From positions 1 to 64,000 of the forward strand of contig NZ_JAUQSW010000015.1 in the NCBI RefSeq assembly GCF_030581075.1: 64,000 bases of DNA. The letters run 5' to 3'. Below, piece by piece: positions 1 through 7,746 of the stretch (positions are counted from its first letter, which is position 1; the number at the start of each line of letters is the position of its first letter). Both the position numbers and the translations under genes were made by a program. The DNA is from Hymenobacter cheonanensis (GTDB taxonomy: Bacteria > Bacteroidota > Bacteroidia > Cytophagales > Hymenobacteraceae). A model generated the notes under the pieces. That model worked only from the letters and a program-made list of their open reading frames with translations, was not told the origin of the DNA and made no database searches.

Positions 1-45
1 GCACGTTTGGACCGGGCAGCAGCAGTATCTACACGCTCGTCTTCG

Positions 46-120
46 TTAAAGGCCAGTAGCCCGCAACCGTTCGACGATTGCGGGCTGGTTGGCATCGACT
101 TTGGCGGCGGTGCGCAGCAT
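46..120 (-). CDS. Short coupled ORF, possibly the start of a broken phage gene
   Basis: The stop of the ASCH gene and an ATG overlap here as TAATG, which is typical of translational coupling. The frame runs only 24 codons before a TAA. Its first residues (AKVDANQPAIVERLRATG) resemble, from memory, the N-terminus of small phage nuclease-type proteins that begin with a VDANQ motif. The next reading frame stays open from this point to the left edge of the window, so the gene may be frameshifted, or this may simply be a tiny coupled peptide. The rest lies outside the window, so no firm call is possible. Confidence 0.3.
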   Translation of the reverse strand: MLRTAAKVDANQPAIVERLRATGL

Positions 121-614
121 TACTGAGGCAAGGGTGGAATGGGACTCGACGAAAGTGGAAACTGCTCTTCGACTTCAGGCGGCACCTGCCAGAGGGAGAG
201 CGCGCCCTTGCACGGCACCGGCGTGGCGAAGGCATGCACGTGGCTCAGGGCCCACGCCCAGCGGCCGGGCGTGTAGTCGCCGGCGGCCACCTCCACAGGC
301 TTGAGTTGACTAGGGGCCACCTCGTCGGGACAATTGGCATGTTGCACGCTAACAATGCGCTTCATACCCGTGAGCTGCACGACCCCGAGCACTGACCCAC
401 GGGGCAACGTATCGAAGGTGAGGCCGTGCTGGGCCAGGATGCCGCGAATGATGGGGTCGGTTTCGCACACCTCGCGCGCCCAGGCGGGTTTGCCAGCACT
501 AGCCGCGATGGCCAGCGTGCCGCGGTGCTGGGTAGCCCACGAGCGAGTTTCGTATTCTTTGTAGCCCAGCATGATGAGCGTAGCCCAGGGCTGAAGAAGT
601 GAGAGGGCTTTCAT
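120..614 (-). CDS. ASCH domain protein
   Basis: 164 aa. The N-terminus MKALSLLQPWATLIMLGYK followed by ETRSW is the hallmark of the ASCH (ASC-1 homology) fold, a PUA-like beta-barrel thought to bind RNA or modified nucleotides and common as a small phage protein. Later residues (GSVLGVVQLTG, then the WAWALSHVHAF segment) fit the remaining strands. The ATG overlaps the stop of the zinc-ribbon gene by four bases (ATGA), so the two are probably translated together at the end of the phage replication operon. The substrate cannot be told from sequence. Confidence 0.8.
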   Translation of the reverse strand: MKALSLLQPWATLIMLGYKEYETRSWATQHRGTLAIAASAGKPAWAREVCETDPIIRGILAQHGLTFDTLPRGSVLGVVQLTGMKRIVSVQHANCPDEVAPSQLKPVEVAAGDYTPGRWAWALSHVHAFATPVPCKGALSLWQVPPEVEEQFPLSSSPIPPLPQ

Positions 615-727
615 TTGGTGGCAGTGCTAGAAGTGGGGCGCGGGCACAGCGCGCAATGGTGGTAGGTGCTCAGCACCTCGCCGCAGCTGGGGCAATGGGT
701 GTCGGGGTTGGGCTGGGTTGTGGGCAT
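611..727 (-). CDS. Small zinc-ribbon protein (38 aa)
   Basis: A 38-residue protein with two cysteine pairs, CPSC and CALC, about 11 residues apart, which is enough for one zinc ribbon, then a Ser/Thr-rich tail. The frame is open further upstream, but the ATG at 727 starts just before the cysteines and clears the opposite-strand membrane ORF at 747. Its stop overlaps the ASCH start (ATGA). Tiny zinc ribbons are frequent in phage operons. Role unknown. Confidence 0.55.
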   Translation of the reverse strand: MPTTQPNPDTHCPSCGEVLSTYHHCALCPRPTSSTATK

Positions 728-746
728 GAAGAAGTAGTTTTGACTT

Positions 747-974
747 ATGCTACTGACGTTATTGCTAGACCCGCACAGCTTCTTTCCACCAGGATTCTGG
801 TCGATAGTCCTCGCGGTGCTGCTCGTGCTAGTTGGGTTGGGCATCGGGCTGTTATGCATGTTGCGCGCCTTGTGGCGTAGTGGAAAGGATTGGGCGCAGT
901 TGCTAGCGCTGGCGGTAGCTGGTGGCGTGCTGGTGGCTATTGCTAGCTTCTGGCAGGGAGTGCTACATCACTAG
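747..974 (+). CDS. Small two-helix membrane protein
   Basis: 75 aa with two clear hydrophobic segments (about residues 17-41 and 50-69) separated by a short basic loop (RALWRSGKDW), so probably a helical hairpin in the inner membrane. It is the only rightward gene inside the otherwise leftward phage operon and fills the gap between the zinc-ribbon gene and the 64-aa gene. Small membrane proteins in such positions can be lysogenic-conversion or superinfection-exclusion genes, but nothing here proves that. It could also be a chance ORF. Confidence 0.5.
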   Translation: MLLTLLLDPHSFFPPGFWSIVLAVLLVLVGLGIGLLCMLRALWRSGKDWAQLLALAVAGGVLVAIASFWQGVLHH

Positions 975-981
975 GCTAATG

Positions 982-1176
982 CTAGGCCGCCTGAGGTGGA
1001 TAATTGGTTTGGTGGCGCTGGGCCCGGGCGGTGGCTTCGGCTTCCGCCAGGGCGAGGCCTGGGCCGCGCCGCTGCTGGTAGTAGGCGAGTAGCTCGGCGA
1101 AGCGGGCGCCGTCGGCCTGGCGCAACTCCCGGCGCACGTGCACGGCCATGCGTTTGCTGTAGGCCTCGGTGCTCAT
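982..1176 (-). CDS. Hypothetical small phage protein (64 aa)
   Basis: A 64-residue, charged, probably helical protein rich in Ala, Arg, Glu and Gln. Its ATG overlaps the stop of the helicase gene (TGATG), so it is likely translated by coupling with the helicase. No family was recognised. A role as a small partner of the DnaB-like helicase is only a guess from position. Confidence 0.5.
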   Translation of the reverse strand: MSTEAYSKRMAVHVRRELRQADGARFAELLAYYQQRRGPGLALAEAEATARAQRHQTNYPPQAA

Positions 1177-2699
1177 CAGAAGGGCGCGTTGGGGTCGACA
1201 GGCATGCTGGCCAGGGGCGCGGGCTGCCCGAAGTCGCCGGCCGTACCCACGCGAATACCTAAGGGCTGGTAGTCGAGCACGGTTTCGATGGCGCCCACCA
1301 CGTGCGGCTCATTCTCCGGCAGGTCGGAGTAGGCCCCGGTGCGCATCACCGACCGCACCAGGGCCGTGCCCAGCCCGCCGTTGCGGTGCTTGGCCACAAT
1401 CAGCTCGGTGAGGTCGGTAGTGGGGTTGCCCATCTCATCCTCCATGATTTTGTAGTACTCCGGCCGGTAAGGGAAAATCACCAGGTCGGCATCCTGCTCG
1501 ATGGCGCCCGACTCGCGCAGGTCGCTGAGCTTGGGCTTGTTGTCGCCGCCGCGCTTCTCGGTGTCGCGGCTCAGCTGTGAGAGGGCAATGACGGGAATGT
1601 GCAACTCCTTGGCAATGAGCTTGAGCCCGCGGCTGATGGCGCTGATTTCCTGCTCCCGGTTGCCGCCCTTGCCGGCGCGGGCGGTGGCCAGCTGCAGGTA
1701 GTCGACGGCGAGCCAGGTAATGCCGTGCTCCTGCTTGGCCTTGGTGGCCTTGGCCCGCAGCTCCTCGATGTTGATGCCGGGCGTGTCGTCGAGCACCATG
1801 CCCATCTGGCGCAGGGCCGCGCCCCGCTCCCGGATGCTCTCGGCTTCCTGCTTCGAGAGGCCAATGCCGCGGGTGAGCTGGTTGGTGGTGTACTGCAGCT
1901 CGGTGGCCAGCATCTTGGTTACGAGTTCCTCGCTGCTCATCTCCAGGCTCGATATCATGCCCGGGTAGCCGGCGGCGACTGCCTTGCGGGCCGTGGCCAG
2001 CATCAAGCTGGTTTTGCCCATGCCGGGCCGCGCGGCCTCGATGATGAGGTTGCCCGGCTGCCAGCCGCCGGTGATGCGGTCGAGCGCCCACAGGCCCGAC
2101 GGCACGCCCGTAATACCCGACTCGACCTGCGAGGCCGCGACAATCTTATCGACCACCCGGTCGTAGAGTTCGCCCACCAACTGCGGCCGGCGTACCTGCA
2201 TGGAGGTACTCAAGCTGTTGAGCGTGGCGTAGGCATCAGCTAGCAAGGTGTCGGCCGCTACCATCGGGCTGCGGGCCTTGCCCAGCAGCTCCGTGGCCAC
2301 GTTCCAGATTTCGCGCTTGGTGTAGTGCTCGAGCAGCACGGCGCAGTGCGTGGGCAGAATGCCGGCGCCGCTCATGTAGGTGGCCAGGCCCGCCACGCTA
2401 GCCGGCCCGCCCACCTCGCTGAGCTTGCCGGCCGCGGCTAGCTGCTGCACCACGGTAAGCGTATCGACGGCCTGGCCGCTGGTGCTCAGCGTGACGATGG
2501 CCCGAAACACGTGCTGGTGAGCGGGAATGTAGAAAACGTTGGCGTTGGCCCGCAGCAGGGCCAGCACGGTGGCCACGGCCGGCGCTTCGAAGAGCATGGC
2601 CCCGAGCACGGCGGCTTCGATGTCGGGGGCGCTGGGCGGGGGTAGCGTTTCGGTGCGGGCCGGCCGGGCCGGCGGGGTAATAAATTTTTGGGGCTGCAT
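1176..2699 (-). CDS. dnaB: Replicative DNA helicase (DnaB-like)
   Basis: 507 aa, close to the usual DnaB length. The N-terminal helical domain (about residues 25-130, starting DIEAAVLGAMLFE) is followed by a linker and a RecA-type ATPase domain with Walker A ARPGMGKTS at about 224-231, the Walker B-like DYLQL and the SQLSR motif. It unwinds DNA as a hexamer at the replication fork. The ATG at 2699 lies two bases after the initiator stop; longer in-frame extensions overlap that gene and look spurious. As a second DnaB beside phage genes it most likely serves the element's own replication. Confidence 0.9.
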   Translation of the reverse strand: MQPQKFITPPARPARTETLPPPSAPDIEAAVLGAMLFEAPAVATVLALLRANANVFYIPAHQHVFRAIVTLSTSGQAVDTLTVVQQLAAAGKLSEVGGPASVAGLATYMSGAGILPTHCAVLLEHYTKREIWNVATELLGKARSPMVAADTLLADAYATLNSLSTSMQVRRPQLVGELYDRVVDKIVAASQVESGITGVPSGLWALDRITGGWQPGNLIIEAARPGMGKTSLMLATARKAVAAGYPGMISSLEMSSEELVTKMLATELQYTTNQLTRGIGLSKQEAESIRERGAALRQMGMVLDDTPGINIEELRAKATKAKQEHGITWLAVDYLQLATARAGKGGNREQEISAISRGLKLIAKELHIPVIALSQLSRDTEKRGGDNKPKLSDLRESGAIEQDADLVIFPYRPEYYKIMEDEMGNPTTDLTELIVAKHRNGGLGTALVRSVMRTGAYSDLPENEPHVVGAIETVLDYQPLGIRVGTAGDFGQPAPLASMPVDPNAPF

Positions 2700-2701
2700 G
2701 G

Positions 2702-3700
2702 CTAGATGACGGGTTGCTGCTGCGCGGTGGCAGCGGTTTTGATGTTGAGCTTGGCATGGGTTGGCGGGGGCGGTGGCTGGCCATGACCGGCGGGCCGCGC
2801 CTGGGCCTTGGCCGCGACGCTGGGCCAGTCGCAGCCGCACCACTCGCCCTGGGCGTAGTCGTCGGCCGGGCTGCCCAGCCAGCGGTCGAGCTGGTGGGGC
2901 CGCACGCCGGGGCGTAAGTGGCCAGCCAGGTAGCCGGCCAGCTGCAGCCTCACGTCGGGCAGGCGGCCGAGGCGGGCCATGCAGCGCGTGAAGGCATGAA
3001 TGCGGGCCCACTTGGGCTGATTGCGGATTTCGGATAGGTCCCAGATGGGCGCTATCTCGGCGGCCAGGGCCCTGGCCTCGGCCGCTAGCGCTTCCGGCAG
3101 CTCGGCAGCCGCCACGGGCCGGGACTCGGCAGCGTGGGGGGGCTCCGCAACGGGGGGCACTAACTCTGGTTTTTTGGCGGTCAGAGGGGCGAGAGTTATT
3201 TCCTCCGCAGCCTCCCCCACCTTTTTTTTTGTTTGGTCTTCTCTAGTCTGGTCTTGTCTATTCCTTATAGGTGGGGAAAAATTCCCCTTGAGAAGGGGCC
3301 TATCCGGCATTTCAAGGGGAATTTCTCCCCCTGAGAAGGGGCCTATTTCGGAATCTTGAGGGGAATTATTCCCCACGTGTTGAGGGGAAAAATTCCCCTC
3401 GACTAGCTGCCAATCAGCAGCCGGGCCGTAGTTCAGGTGCCAGGTGCCCGAGGCGATTTTAGTGCCGGCGGTGTGCCGCAGCAGGCCGCGCGCTACCAGT
3501 TGAGCCGTGGCGCGCTCGAGCGATTTCTTATCAACTTCCAGGTCGATGTACACCTGGTTAGCGCGGCGGTAGAGCACGGCCGGCCAGCGGGCCTGGTTGA
3601 ACTCGTGCAGCCAGTACATGTACAGCTTCGTGGCCAGCGGCGCAATCGTCTGCTGGGCATTAAGCTGAAAGAATTGGTCGAAGAGTTCGAAGAAGGACAT
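2702..3700 (-). CDS. Phage replication initiator / helicase-loader type protein
   Basis: 332 aa. The first 110 residues (MSFFELFDQFFQ, then a segment on cells or subunits with KLYMYWLHEFNQARWP and a TAQLVARGLLRH helix) look like a winged-helix DNA-binding domain of the kind found in phage replisome organisers. A low-complexity middle contains repeated NFSP/NNSP motifs encoded by the iteron array, and the C-terminus carries a small helical domain. It sits directly upstream of the dnaB-like gene, as lambda O sits before P. The start at 3700 is chosen because upstream sequence belongs to the exonuclease gene. Role inferred from position and layout. Confidence 0.65.
   Translation of the reverse strand: MSFFELFDQFFQLNAQQTIAPLATKLYMYWLHEFNQARWPAVLYRRANQVYIDLEVDKKSLERATAQLVARGLLRHTAGTKIASGTWHLNYGPAADWQLVEGNFSPQHVGNNSPQDSEIGPFSGGEIPLEMPDRPLLKGNFSPPIRNRQDQTREDQTKKKVGEAAEEITLAPLTAKKPELVPPVAEPPHAAESRPVAAAELPEALAAEARALAAEIAPIWDLSEIRNQPKWARIHAFTRCMARLGRLPDVRLQLAGYLAGHLRPGVRPHQLDRWLGSPADDYAQGEWCGCDWPSVAAKAQARPAGHGQPPPPPTHAKLNIKTAATAQQQPVI
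3273..3398. other. Putative element origin: four palindromic iterons inside the initiator gene
   Basis: Four 15-bp near-palindromes of the form GGGGAAnnnnTTCCCC or GGGGAATTTCTCCCC lie at 3273-3287, 3316-3330, 3360-3374 and 3384-3398. Between them a perfect 15-bp direct repeat, TGAGAAGGGGCCTAT, occurs at 3289-3303 and 3332-3346, giving a 43-base period. A pyrimidine-rich tract with a run of T lies beside the array at about 3222-3270 and could be the unwinding element. Iterons in the middle of the initiator gene next to a helicase gene match the arrangement of lambda ori in gene O. Confidence 0.6.
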
Positions 3701-3704
3701 GGGT

Positions 3705-4643
3705 TTAGGCAGCAAAGAGTTGGGATTGGGCGGCTGCCTTAGCCTTGGGGTCGAGTGAGCGCAGCGTCTCCAGCTCGTGGAAGTGGCGCAGCACTTTGTA
3801 GGTGCGCTCCACGTCGGACATGGCCCGGTGGGCACCCTTGTTGCTGAACTTGAGTCGGTCGCAGAGCTCGGTCAGGCCGCACTTAGCCCCCTTGGCTGAG
3901 CGGGCCCGCGCTAACTGGAGCGTGCAAAACCATTTGTTGGGCAGCATCTCGCGGCCCTGGCGCAGGCAGGCATGCTGGAGCTTGCTGCGGTCGGCGCCTA
4001 CGTTGTGGGCGATGAGCAGCGAATCGCCAGCTAGGGTGATGAACTTTTGCAGCACCGCCGTTTCCGGCGTGGCACGGCGTACCTGGCTCTCCGTGATGGT
4101 AGTGAGCTCGGTCGTCTTAGGCCAGAGCCAGTCCGTGAAGCGCACGAACGACTCGTAGCGGTCCACTTCCTGCCAGTTTTTATAGCGGATGGCGGCTAGC
4201 TCCAGCAGGAAATCGCCCTGGTACTCGGTATCGATGATGGTGAAATCACCAAACAGGTCGGTGGTGGGCTCGGGCGTGGGGGCCACGCGCATCGCCGCCG
4301 GCGCGGGCGCCGGGCCCAGGCCGCGGATGCCGTTGAGCTTCTTATCGGCCAGCTTACGCGCCGCCTTTTCCTGGTCAGCCAGCAGCTTGCGGGCGGTCGA
4401 ATCCTTACGAAAGCGCAGCAGGGCCTGCGTGTAGTCCAGCTTGGTAATGCGCTGACAGCCATAGGGCAGGCCGAACGCTAGCTGGGTCGGGCGGTAGATA
4501 GTCTTATCCTCGTATTCGACCACCGACTCCAGCCGGTCGCGCTTGCCGCCGAGCGTGAGCTTCAAGTACTCCCGTTTCCAGGAGTACTTGCTGTGGCTCA
4601 TCGACGAGTGCAGCAGAAAGTAGAAGGCCTGCGCGCTGCTCAT
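3705..4643 (-). CDS. DnaQ-like 3'-5' exonuclease (DEDDh)
   Basis: 312 aa. The C-terminal half (about 132-300) is an exonuclease domain: Exo I with D138-T-E140, Exo II with AHN at 212-214 and D218, and Exo III with H272 and D277, a complete DEDDh set. The first 110 residues carry an unrelated region containing DKTIYRPTQLAFG and a KLDYTQALLRFRK segment, then a Pro/Ala linker; I do not recognise it. The start at 4643 overlaps the previous stop as ATGA. Likely a proofreading or DNA-processing enzyme in the phage replication module. Confidence 0.8.
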   Translation of the reverse strand: MSSAQAFYFLLHSSMSHSKYSWKREYLKLTLGGKRDRLESVVEYEDKTIYRPTQLAFGLPYGCQRITKLDYTQALLRFRKDSTARKLLADQEKAARKLADKKLNGIRGLGPAPAPAAMRVAPTPEPTTDLFGDFTIIDTEYQGDFLLELAAIRYKNWQEVDRYESFVRFTDWLWPKTTELTTITESQVRRATPETAVLQKFITLAGDSLLIAHNVGADRSKLQHACLRQGREMLPNKWFCTLQLARARSAKGAKCGLTELCDRLKFSNKGAHRAMSDVERTYKVLRHFHELETLRSLDPKAKAAAQSQLFAA

Positions 4644-5290
4644 GCCATAGCCTCCTCTCTCGTAAATCGGTAAGCTTCCCACGTCTGATTGAGGAGGTGC
4701 TGCTCAGTAAAATTTTCTAAGCAGCCAGGCATGGGATAGATATTGCCGATTGCCGACTTTTTAATGACGTAGCGGCTCAGGTCTGGCCAAGTACAGATGC
4801 GTAGCTTCACCTCATCACGTGCCGGCCGCATCCACAGGGTATCAAGTAGCGTGCCTTCGAAAGGCTTGCCTTCGTCTGGTTGCACCCGTACCTGGTCACC
4901 GGCCACGAGCAGAGCCCACCCACCGGGCCGGAAGCCCAGGCCATTGGGGTAAGCCAGCGGCGGCGTAGGCAAGTCAGCTAGCCGGTACTCGTAGCCACCA
5001 ATAGCAAAGGCTACGGTACCATCTGAGTGACCACGTGTGAGGCGGGTTAGCACCGGCTTCCCTTCTGGCCAGTGCGGTAGCTTGTGTGGAAAAAGTACCG
5101 ACACCATCAGGCCAGGCACTACTTGGTAGTAGTGCTCAAGTGGATAGCCAGCAGCAGCAACGGGCTCCCGGTGACAGGTTGGCCCGCCACCCTCGCTGGC
5201 AACTCGTGCCTGCAGTGAGGTGAAACAGGGCACAGATGCCAGCGGGGCAGCTAGCTGAGTTAGCGCATTAAATAGTGATAACTGGCTCAT
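4640..5290 (-). CDS. Hypothetical phage protein (216 aa)
   Basis: 216 aa, no family recognised. It begins MSQLSLFNALTQLAAPL and has a beta-rich centre (VLTRLTRGHSDGTVAFAIGGYEYRLADLPTPP is split by glycines) and a C-terminus with several aromatic residues. Start and stop both overlap neighbours by four bases (ATGA), so it is part of a translationally coupled string with the exonuclease and the 81-aa gene. Its GC content looks slightly lower than its neighbours. Confidence 0.6.
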   Translation of the reverse strand: MSQLSLFNALTQLAAPLASVPCFTSLQARVASEGGGPTCHREPVAAAGYPLEHYYQVVPGLMVSVLFPHKLPHWPEGKPVLTRLTRGHSDGTVAFAIGGYEYRLADLPTPPLAYPNGLGFRPGGWALLVAGDQVRVQPDEGKPFEGTLLDTLWMRPARDEVKLRICTWPDLSRYVIKKSAIGNIYPMPGCLENFTEQHLLNQTWEAYRFTREEAMA

Positions 5291-5532
5291 CCTGCCACCT
5301 CCCCTCTGCGCTGCTGCTCGGCCACAATCACATTCAGGTGCCCGCGTAGGGCCGTGCCCAGCGTGCCGCGTGGGCCTTCCTCCACGATGGCCAGACCGCG
5401 CCCCACCTCACTGGCTGCCTGGGTCAGCTCAGCGGTTTCGACCTGCTGGTAGTGAGCGGCCAGGGCATTGCTAACCTGTTCTGGCGTAGCCGTAAGCACG
5501 GCCGCCGGGTAGTCTTTCCAGTGACGGTTCAT
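5287..5532 (-). CDS. Hypothetical phage protein (81 aa)
   Basis: 81 aa, predicted mostly helical, with a TPEQVSNALAAHYQQVETAE segment. No family recognised. Both ends overlap adjacent genes by the ATGA pattern, which supports that it is a real, coupled gene of the early operon. Confidence 0.55.
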   Translation of the reverse strand: MNRHWKDYPAAVLTATPEQVSNALAAHYQQVETAELTQAASEVGRGLAIVEEGPRGTLGTALRGHLNVIVAEQQRRGEVAG

Positions 5533-6149
5533 GCTGCGGCCCCCTTCTTTTTGCCTTTGCAGTCAAACCAGGGTAGCGTTGGCTCCTCCCGAATGGGCGC
5601 TGGAGCAGGTGCCGGCAGTACGTCGGCCTCAGTGACTGAAGGTTTCCAATTCACCCAGGCGCGATAAGCGTCCTGGCCCGTGCCGGTGCGGGCCGCCAGC
5701 GCGTAGGCCATTCGGCGCGGGTGGCTGGGCAGCAGCTTGCGCATTTGCTCCAGCATGCGACCAATGGGTGAGAGCCCGGCGCTCTTCACCTTGGCACTCA
5801 CGCGGGCATTGAGTACCGGCGTAGCTGGTTGCTTTTCTTGTTTGCCGCTGCGCTTCGACTTGCCTTTGGTCGCCTGGCTCTGGGCGGTGGCCTTCGCCTG
5901 CTTGGTGCGCTTGAGGCCGTGGTAGATGGCCCAGCTCATTATCTGCTGCCGGCTGCGGCCGGGGGCCAGTAGCAGCAAGTCCGGCCAAGCCGCTGTCGGG
6001 TACAGCCGGCGGATGTTAGCCTGCTCCTGCGCCGTAAAAAGGGGGCCACACGGCGGCGATGCCGCCGGTACTGCAGCGTTGACCATAGCGGGTGGTGGTG
6101 CTGGGCTAGCACCAGTGCGGCGTGCGGGCCGCAAAGCGGTTGTTGTCAT
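5529..6149 (-). CDS. Putative DNA-binding phage protein
   Basis: 206 aa. After a Pro/Ala-rich leader, residues of about 36-78 (FTAQEQANIRRLYPTAAW to SRQQIMSWAIYHGLKR) look like a SANT/Myb- or homeodomain-like helix-turn-helix in which helix three is RSRQQIMSWA. A basic Lys/Arg/Gln linker follows, then a region rich in Arg, then a C-terminus ending in CKGKKKG. The open frame extends upstream to 6347 but would run through the tRNA-like gene; the ATG at 6149 is more likely. Role unknown, possibly regulatory or nucleic-acid packaging. Confidence 0.55.
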   Translation of the reverse strand: MTTTALRPARRTGASPAPPPAMVNAAVPAASPPCGPLFTAQEQANIRRLYPTAAWPDLLLLAPGRSRQQIMSWAIYHGLKRTKQAKATAQSQATKGKSKRSGKQEKQPATPVLNARVSAKVKSAGLSPIGRMLEQMRKLLPSHPRRMAYALAARTGTGQDAYRAWVNWKPSVTEADVLPAPAPAPIREEPTLPWFDCKGKKKGAAA

Positions 6150-6214
6150 ACTTTTGTGGGGTATAGGTTGAAAAAATGAGGAGGGGTCACCGTGTCCGCG
6201 GTGGCCCTTTCTCG

Positions 6215-6279
6215 TGCCCTGGGGTGGACTCGAACCACCGACCTCTGCTGTGCAGCGCGCTACCATCCGCGACCAGGGC
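6215..6279 (-). tRNA. tRNA-like gene with a collapsed anticodon arm
   Basis: Read leftward, seven bases GCCCTGG pair exactly with CCAGGGC at the other end, leaving A as discriminator. A perfect T arm (GGTGG, loop TTCGAGT, CCACC), a five-base variable loop AGGTC and a short D arm with the GG of the D loop are all present. The anticodon arm is only 11 bases, CTGCACAGCAG, which can make four pairs around a three-base loop, instead of 17 bases. Total length is 65 rather than 73-76 and no CCA is encoded. It is therefore a decayed or re-purposed phage tRNA, not a standard decoder. Confidence 0.65.
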
Positions 6280-6285
6280 AGGGAG

Positions 6286-7374
6286 CTAGGCTGCGGCCGG
6301 CAGGGCAGCTGCCCCAGCACCACCTTCCCGCTCCTGGATAGCCTCATTCAGCACCTCAATCAGCTCGTGCGCCCGGTCAGTATCGAGCCGGTTGATAAAG
6401 AGCAGTACCGTCGTTTTTTTCGGGCGCGTGATGACGGGTATCTCGATTAAGCGCTTGATTTCCTGCTTCTGGCCGTCGGTAGCGAACACCACGGGCGCTT
6501 TGCCATCGAGCGTTGGGCGGTCGCGGAATTGCTGCACCAGGCCGGCGCTAGTGGTCGTGGCCTCCTGGGTGATGACCGTCTTGGGGGCCTTTTTCTTGGG
6601 TTGTTTCTCTAGCCAGGCCAGCACCGTTTTGCCTTTCTGCTCGGTAAGCGTATCGAGGTTGTCGACGAGCTTGGCTTCATAGCCCTCGCCGCCGGCATGG
6701 TTGGCATCAAAGGCATCGACGGCCAGCAGAATCAGCTTGCGGGTTTGGGCACTCAGCGGCTCACCCTCGACGCTGGCCAGTGGGCTAGCCACCGCGGCGC
6801 GCTCCTGCACCACTTCGGCGCCAGTGCCCAGCTCTGTGGCGGCGGGCAGGTGCACAGCCGTGGCCTGGGGCAGCGTATCAAGTTCGCTTTCGTCGAGCAT
6901 GCCCAAGCCGCAGATGCTGAGTGTGGCCCGGCGCTTGGCTTTGGTTTCGGCCTTCATGAAGGCGTTGGCCAGTGCCTCGCCCTTGAGGTTGGTGACGGGC
7001 ACGGCGCCGGTACCGGCATCGGTGCGGCCGGTGCTATCCACCACGTAGGCCACCACCACGAACACGTCGCCTTCCTGGCGTTGCTCCAGCTTGGTGACGC
7101 TCACGCCCCAGAGCTTGCGCAGCTGTTCGGTGCACGACTTGGTGGCGTACATCACCTCTTTGCCCGAGAGCTTCAGAATCTGGAAGGGCTGGGTGTGCGG
7201 GTTCAGGCTCAGCGACTGGCACAGCTGCACGTAGTAGCGCACGCGCGCCGGGTTGTCCATCTTGGAGAGGTCGCCGCCGAGCACGAGGCTGGCAATCGTA
7301 TCGGCCTGCTCAGCCGAGAGGGTGGCCGCGGCGGTAGCCGGCGCCACGGTCAGGTTGGTTGACTTGAGGGTCAT
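6286..7374 (-). CDS. Phage recombination / ssDNA-annealing type protein
   Basis: 362 aa. The centre (about 40-165) reads like phage single-strand annealing or RecT/Erf-type proteins: LSLNPHTQPFQILKLSGKE, then CTEQLRKLWGVSV and the conserved-looking block NAFMKAETKAKRRATLSICG followed by LGMLDESE. The C-terminal 180 residues are helical and charged with a KKKAPK patch. Position in the early operon, before replication genes, fits recombination-dependent phage replication. The exact family (RecT, Erf or Rad52-like) cannot be fixed by eye. Confidence 0.6.
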   Translation of the reverse strand: MTLKSTNLTVAPATAAATLSAEQADTIASLVLGGDLSKMDNPARVRYYVQLCQSLSLNPHTQPFQILKLSGKEVMYATKSCTEQLRKLWGVSVTKLEQRQEGDVFVVVAYVVDSTGRTDAGTGAVPVTNLKGEALANAFMKAETKAKRRATLSICGLGMLDESELDTLPQATAVHLPAATELGTGAEVVQERAAVASPLASVEGEPLSAQTRKLILLAVDAFDANHAGGEGYEAKLVDNLDTLTEQKGKTVLAWLEKQPKKKAPKTVITQEATTTSAGLVQQFRDRPTLDGKAPVVFATDGQKQEIKRLIEIPVITRPKKTTVLLFINRLDTDRAHELIEVLNEAIQEREGGAGAAALPAAA

Positions 7375-7406
7375 ATCTTTGTCGAAGAAGAATGGTTGAA
7401 TGATGA

Positions 7407-7440
7407 GCCGCCGGGTGTGCGCCCGGCGGCTTTTCTTTTT
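7407..7440. terminator. Strong GC hairpin with T-run on the + strand
   Basis: GCCGCCGGG at 7407-7415 pairs with CCCGGCGGC at 7422-7430 around a six-base loop, followed rightward by a T-rich tract. As a terminator it points against the leftward operon, so it would stop antisense transcription; for the operon itself it is a hairpin just before the recombination gene. Confidence 0.5.
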
Positions 7441-7718
7441 TAGTTGCTGAGGTAGTCGGACTCGTACCAGGCTGCGGCGCCGTGGGCTAGCTCAGTCGGG
7501 TGCTGAGGCTCAGCCGGCTCCTTGCCCGGGTAGAGCGCCGTGCCCAGGATGAGGAAAAAGAGGGCGCCTAGCAGCAGGCGCAGCATGCCAATGGAGAGCA
7601 AGGCAGTAGCCTGCTGATGCAGCGAGGGCGCGGGTGCCGCCGGGCGCTCCGGCTGGGCGCGCAGCTGCTGGCGGTAGTCGGCCAGGGCGCGGGCGCGGGT
7701 AGTGAGGTGGTGAGCCAT
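7440..7718 (-). CDS. Single-pass membrane phage protein (92 aa)
   Basis: 92 aa with an N-terminal basic region, one hydrophobic segment (about 42-62, MLRLLLGALFFLILGTALY) and a short acidic tail ending YLSN. No family recognised. It is in line with its neighbours in the early operon, 28 bases downstream of the 82-aa gene. Confidence 0.5.
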   Translation of the reverse strand: MAHHLTTRARALADYRQQLRAQPERPAAPAPSLHQQATALLSIGMLRLLLGALFFLILGTALYPGKEPAEPQHPTELAHGAAAWYESDYLSN

Positions 7719-7746
7719 TTGTGCGAATGGGTTGGGAAAAAGTTGA

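Noticed and set aside
7407-7440. Terminator of the leftward phage operon
   Set aside because: The T-run lies on the plus strand, so it cannot end the leftward transcript.
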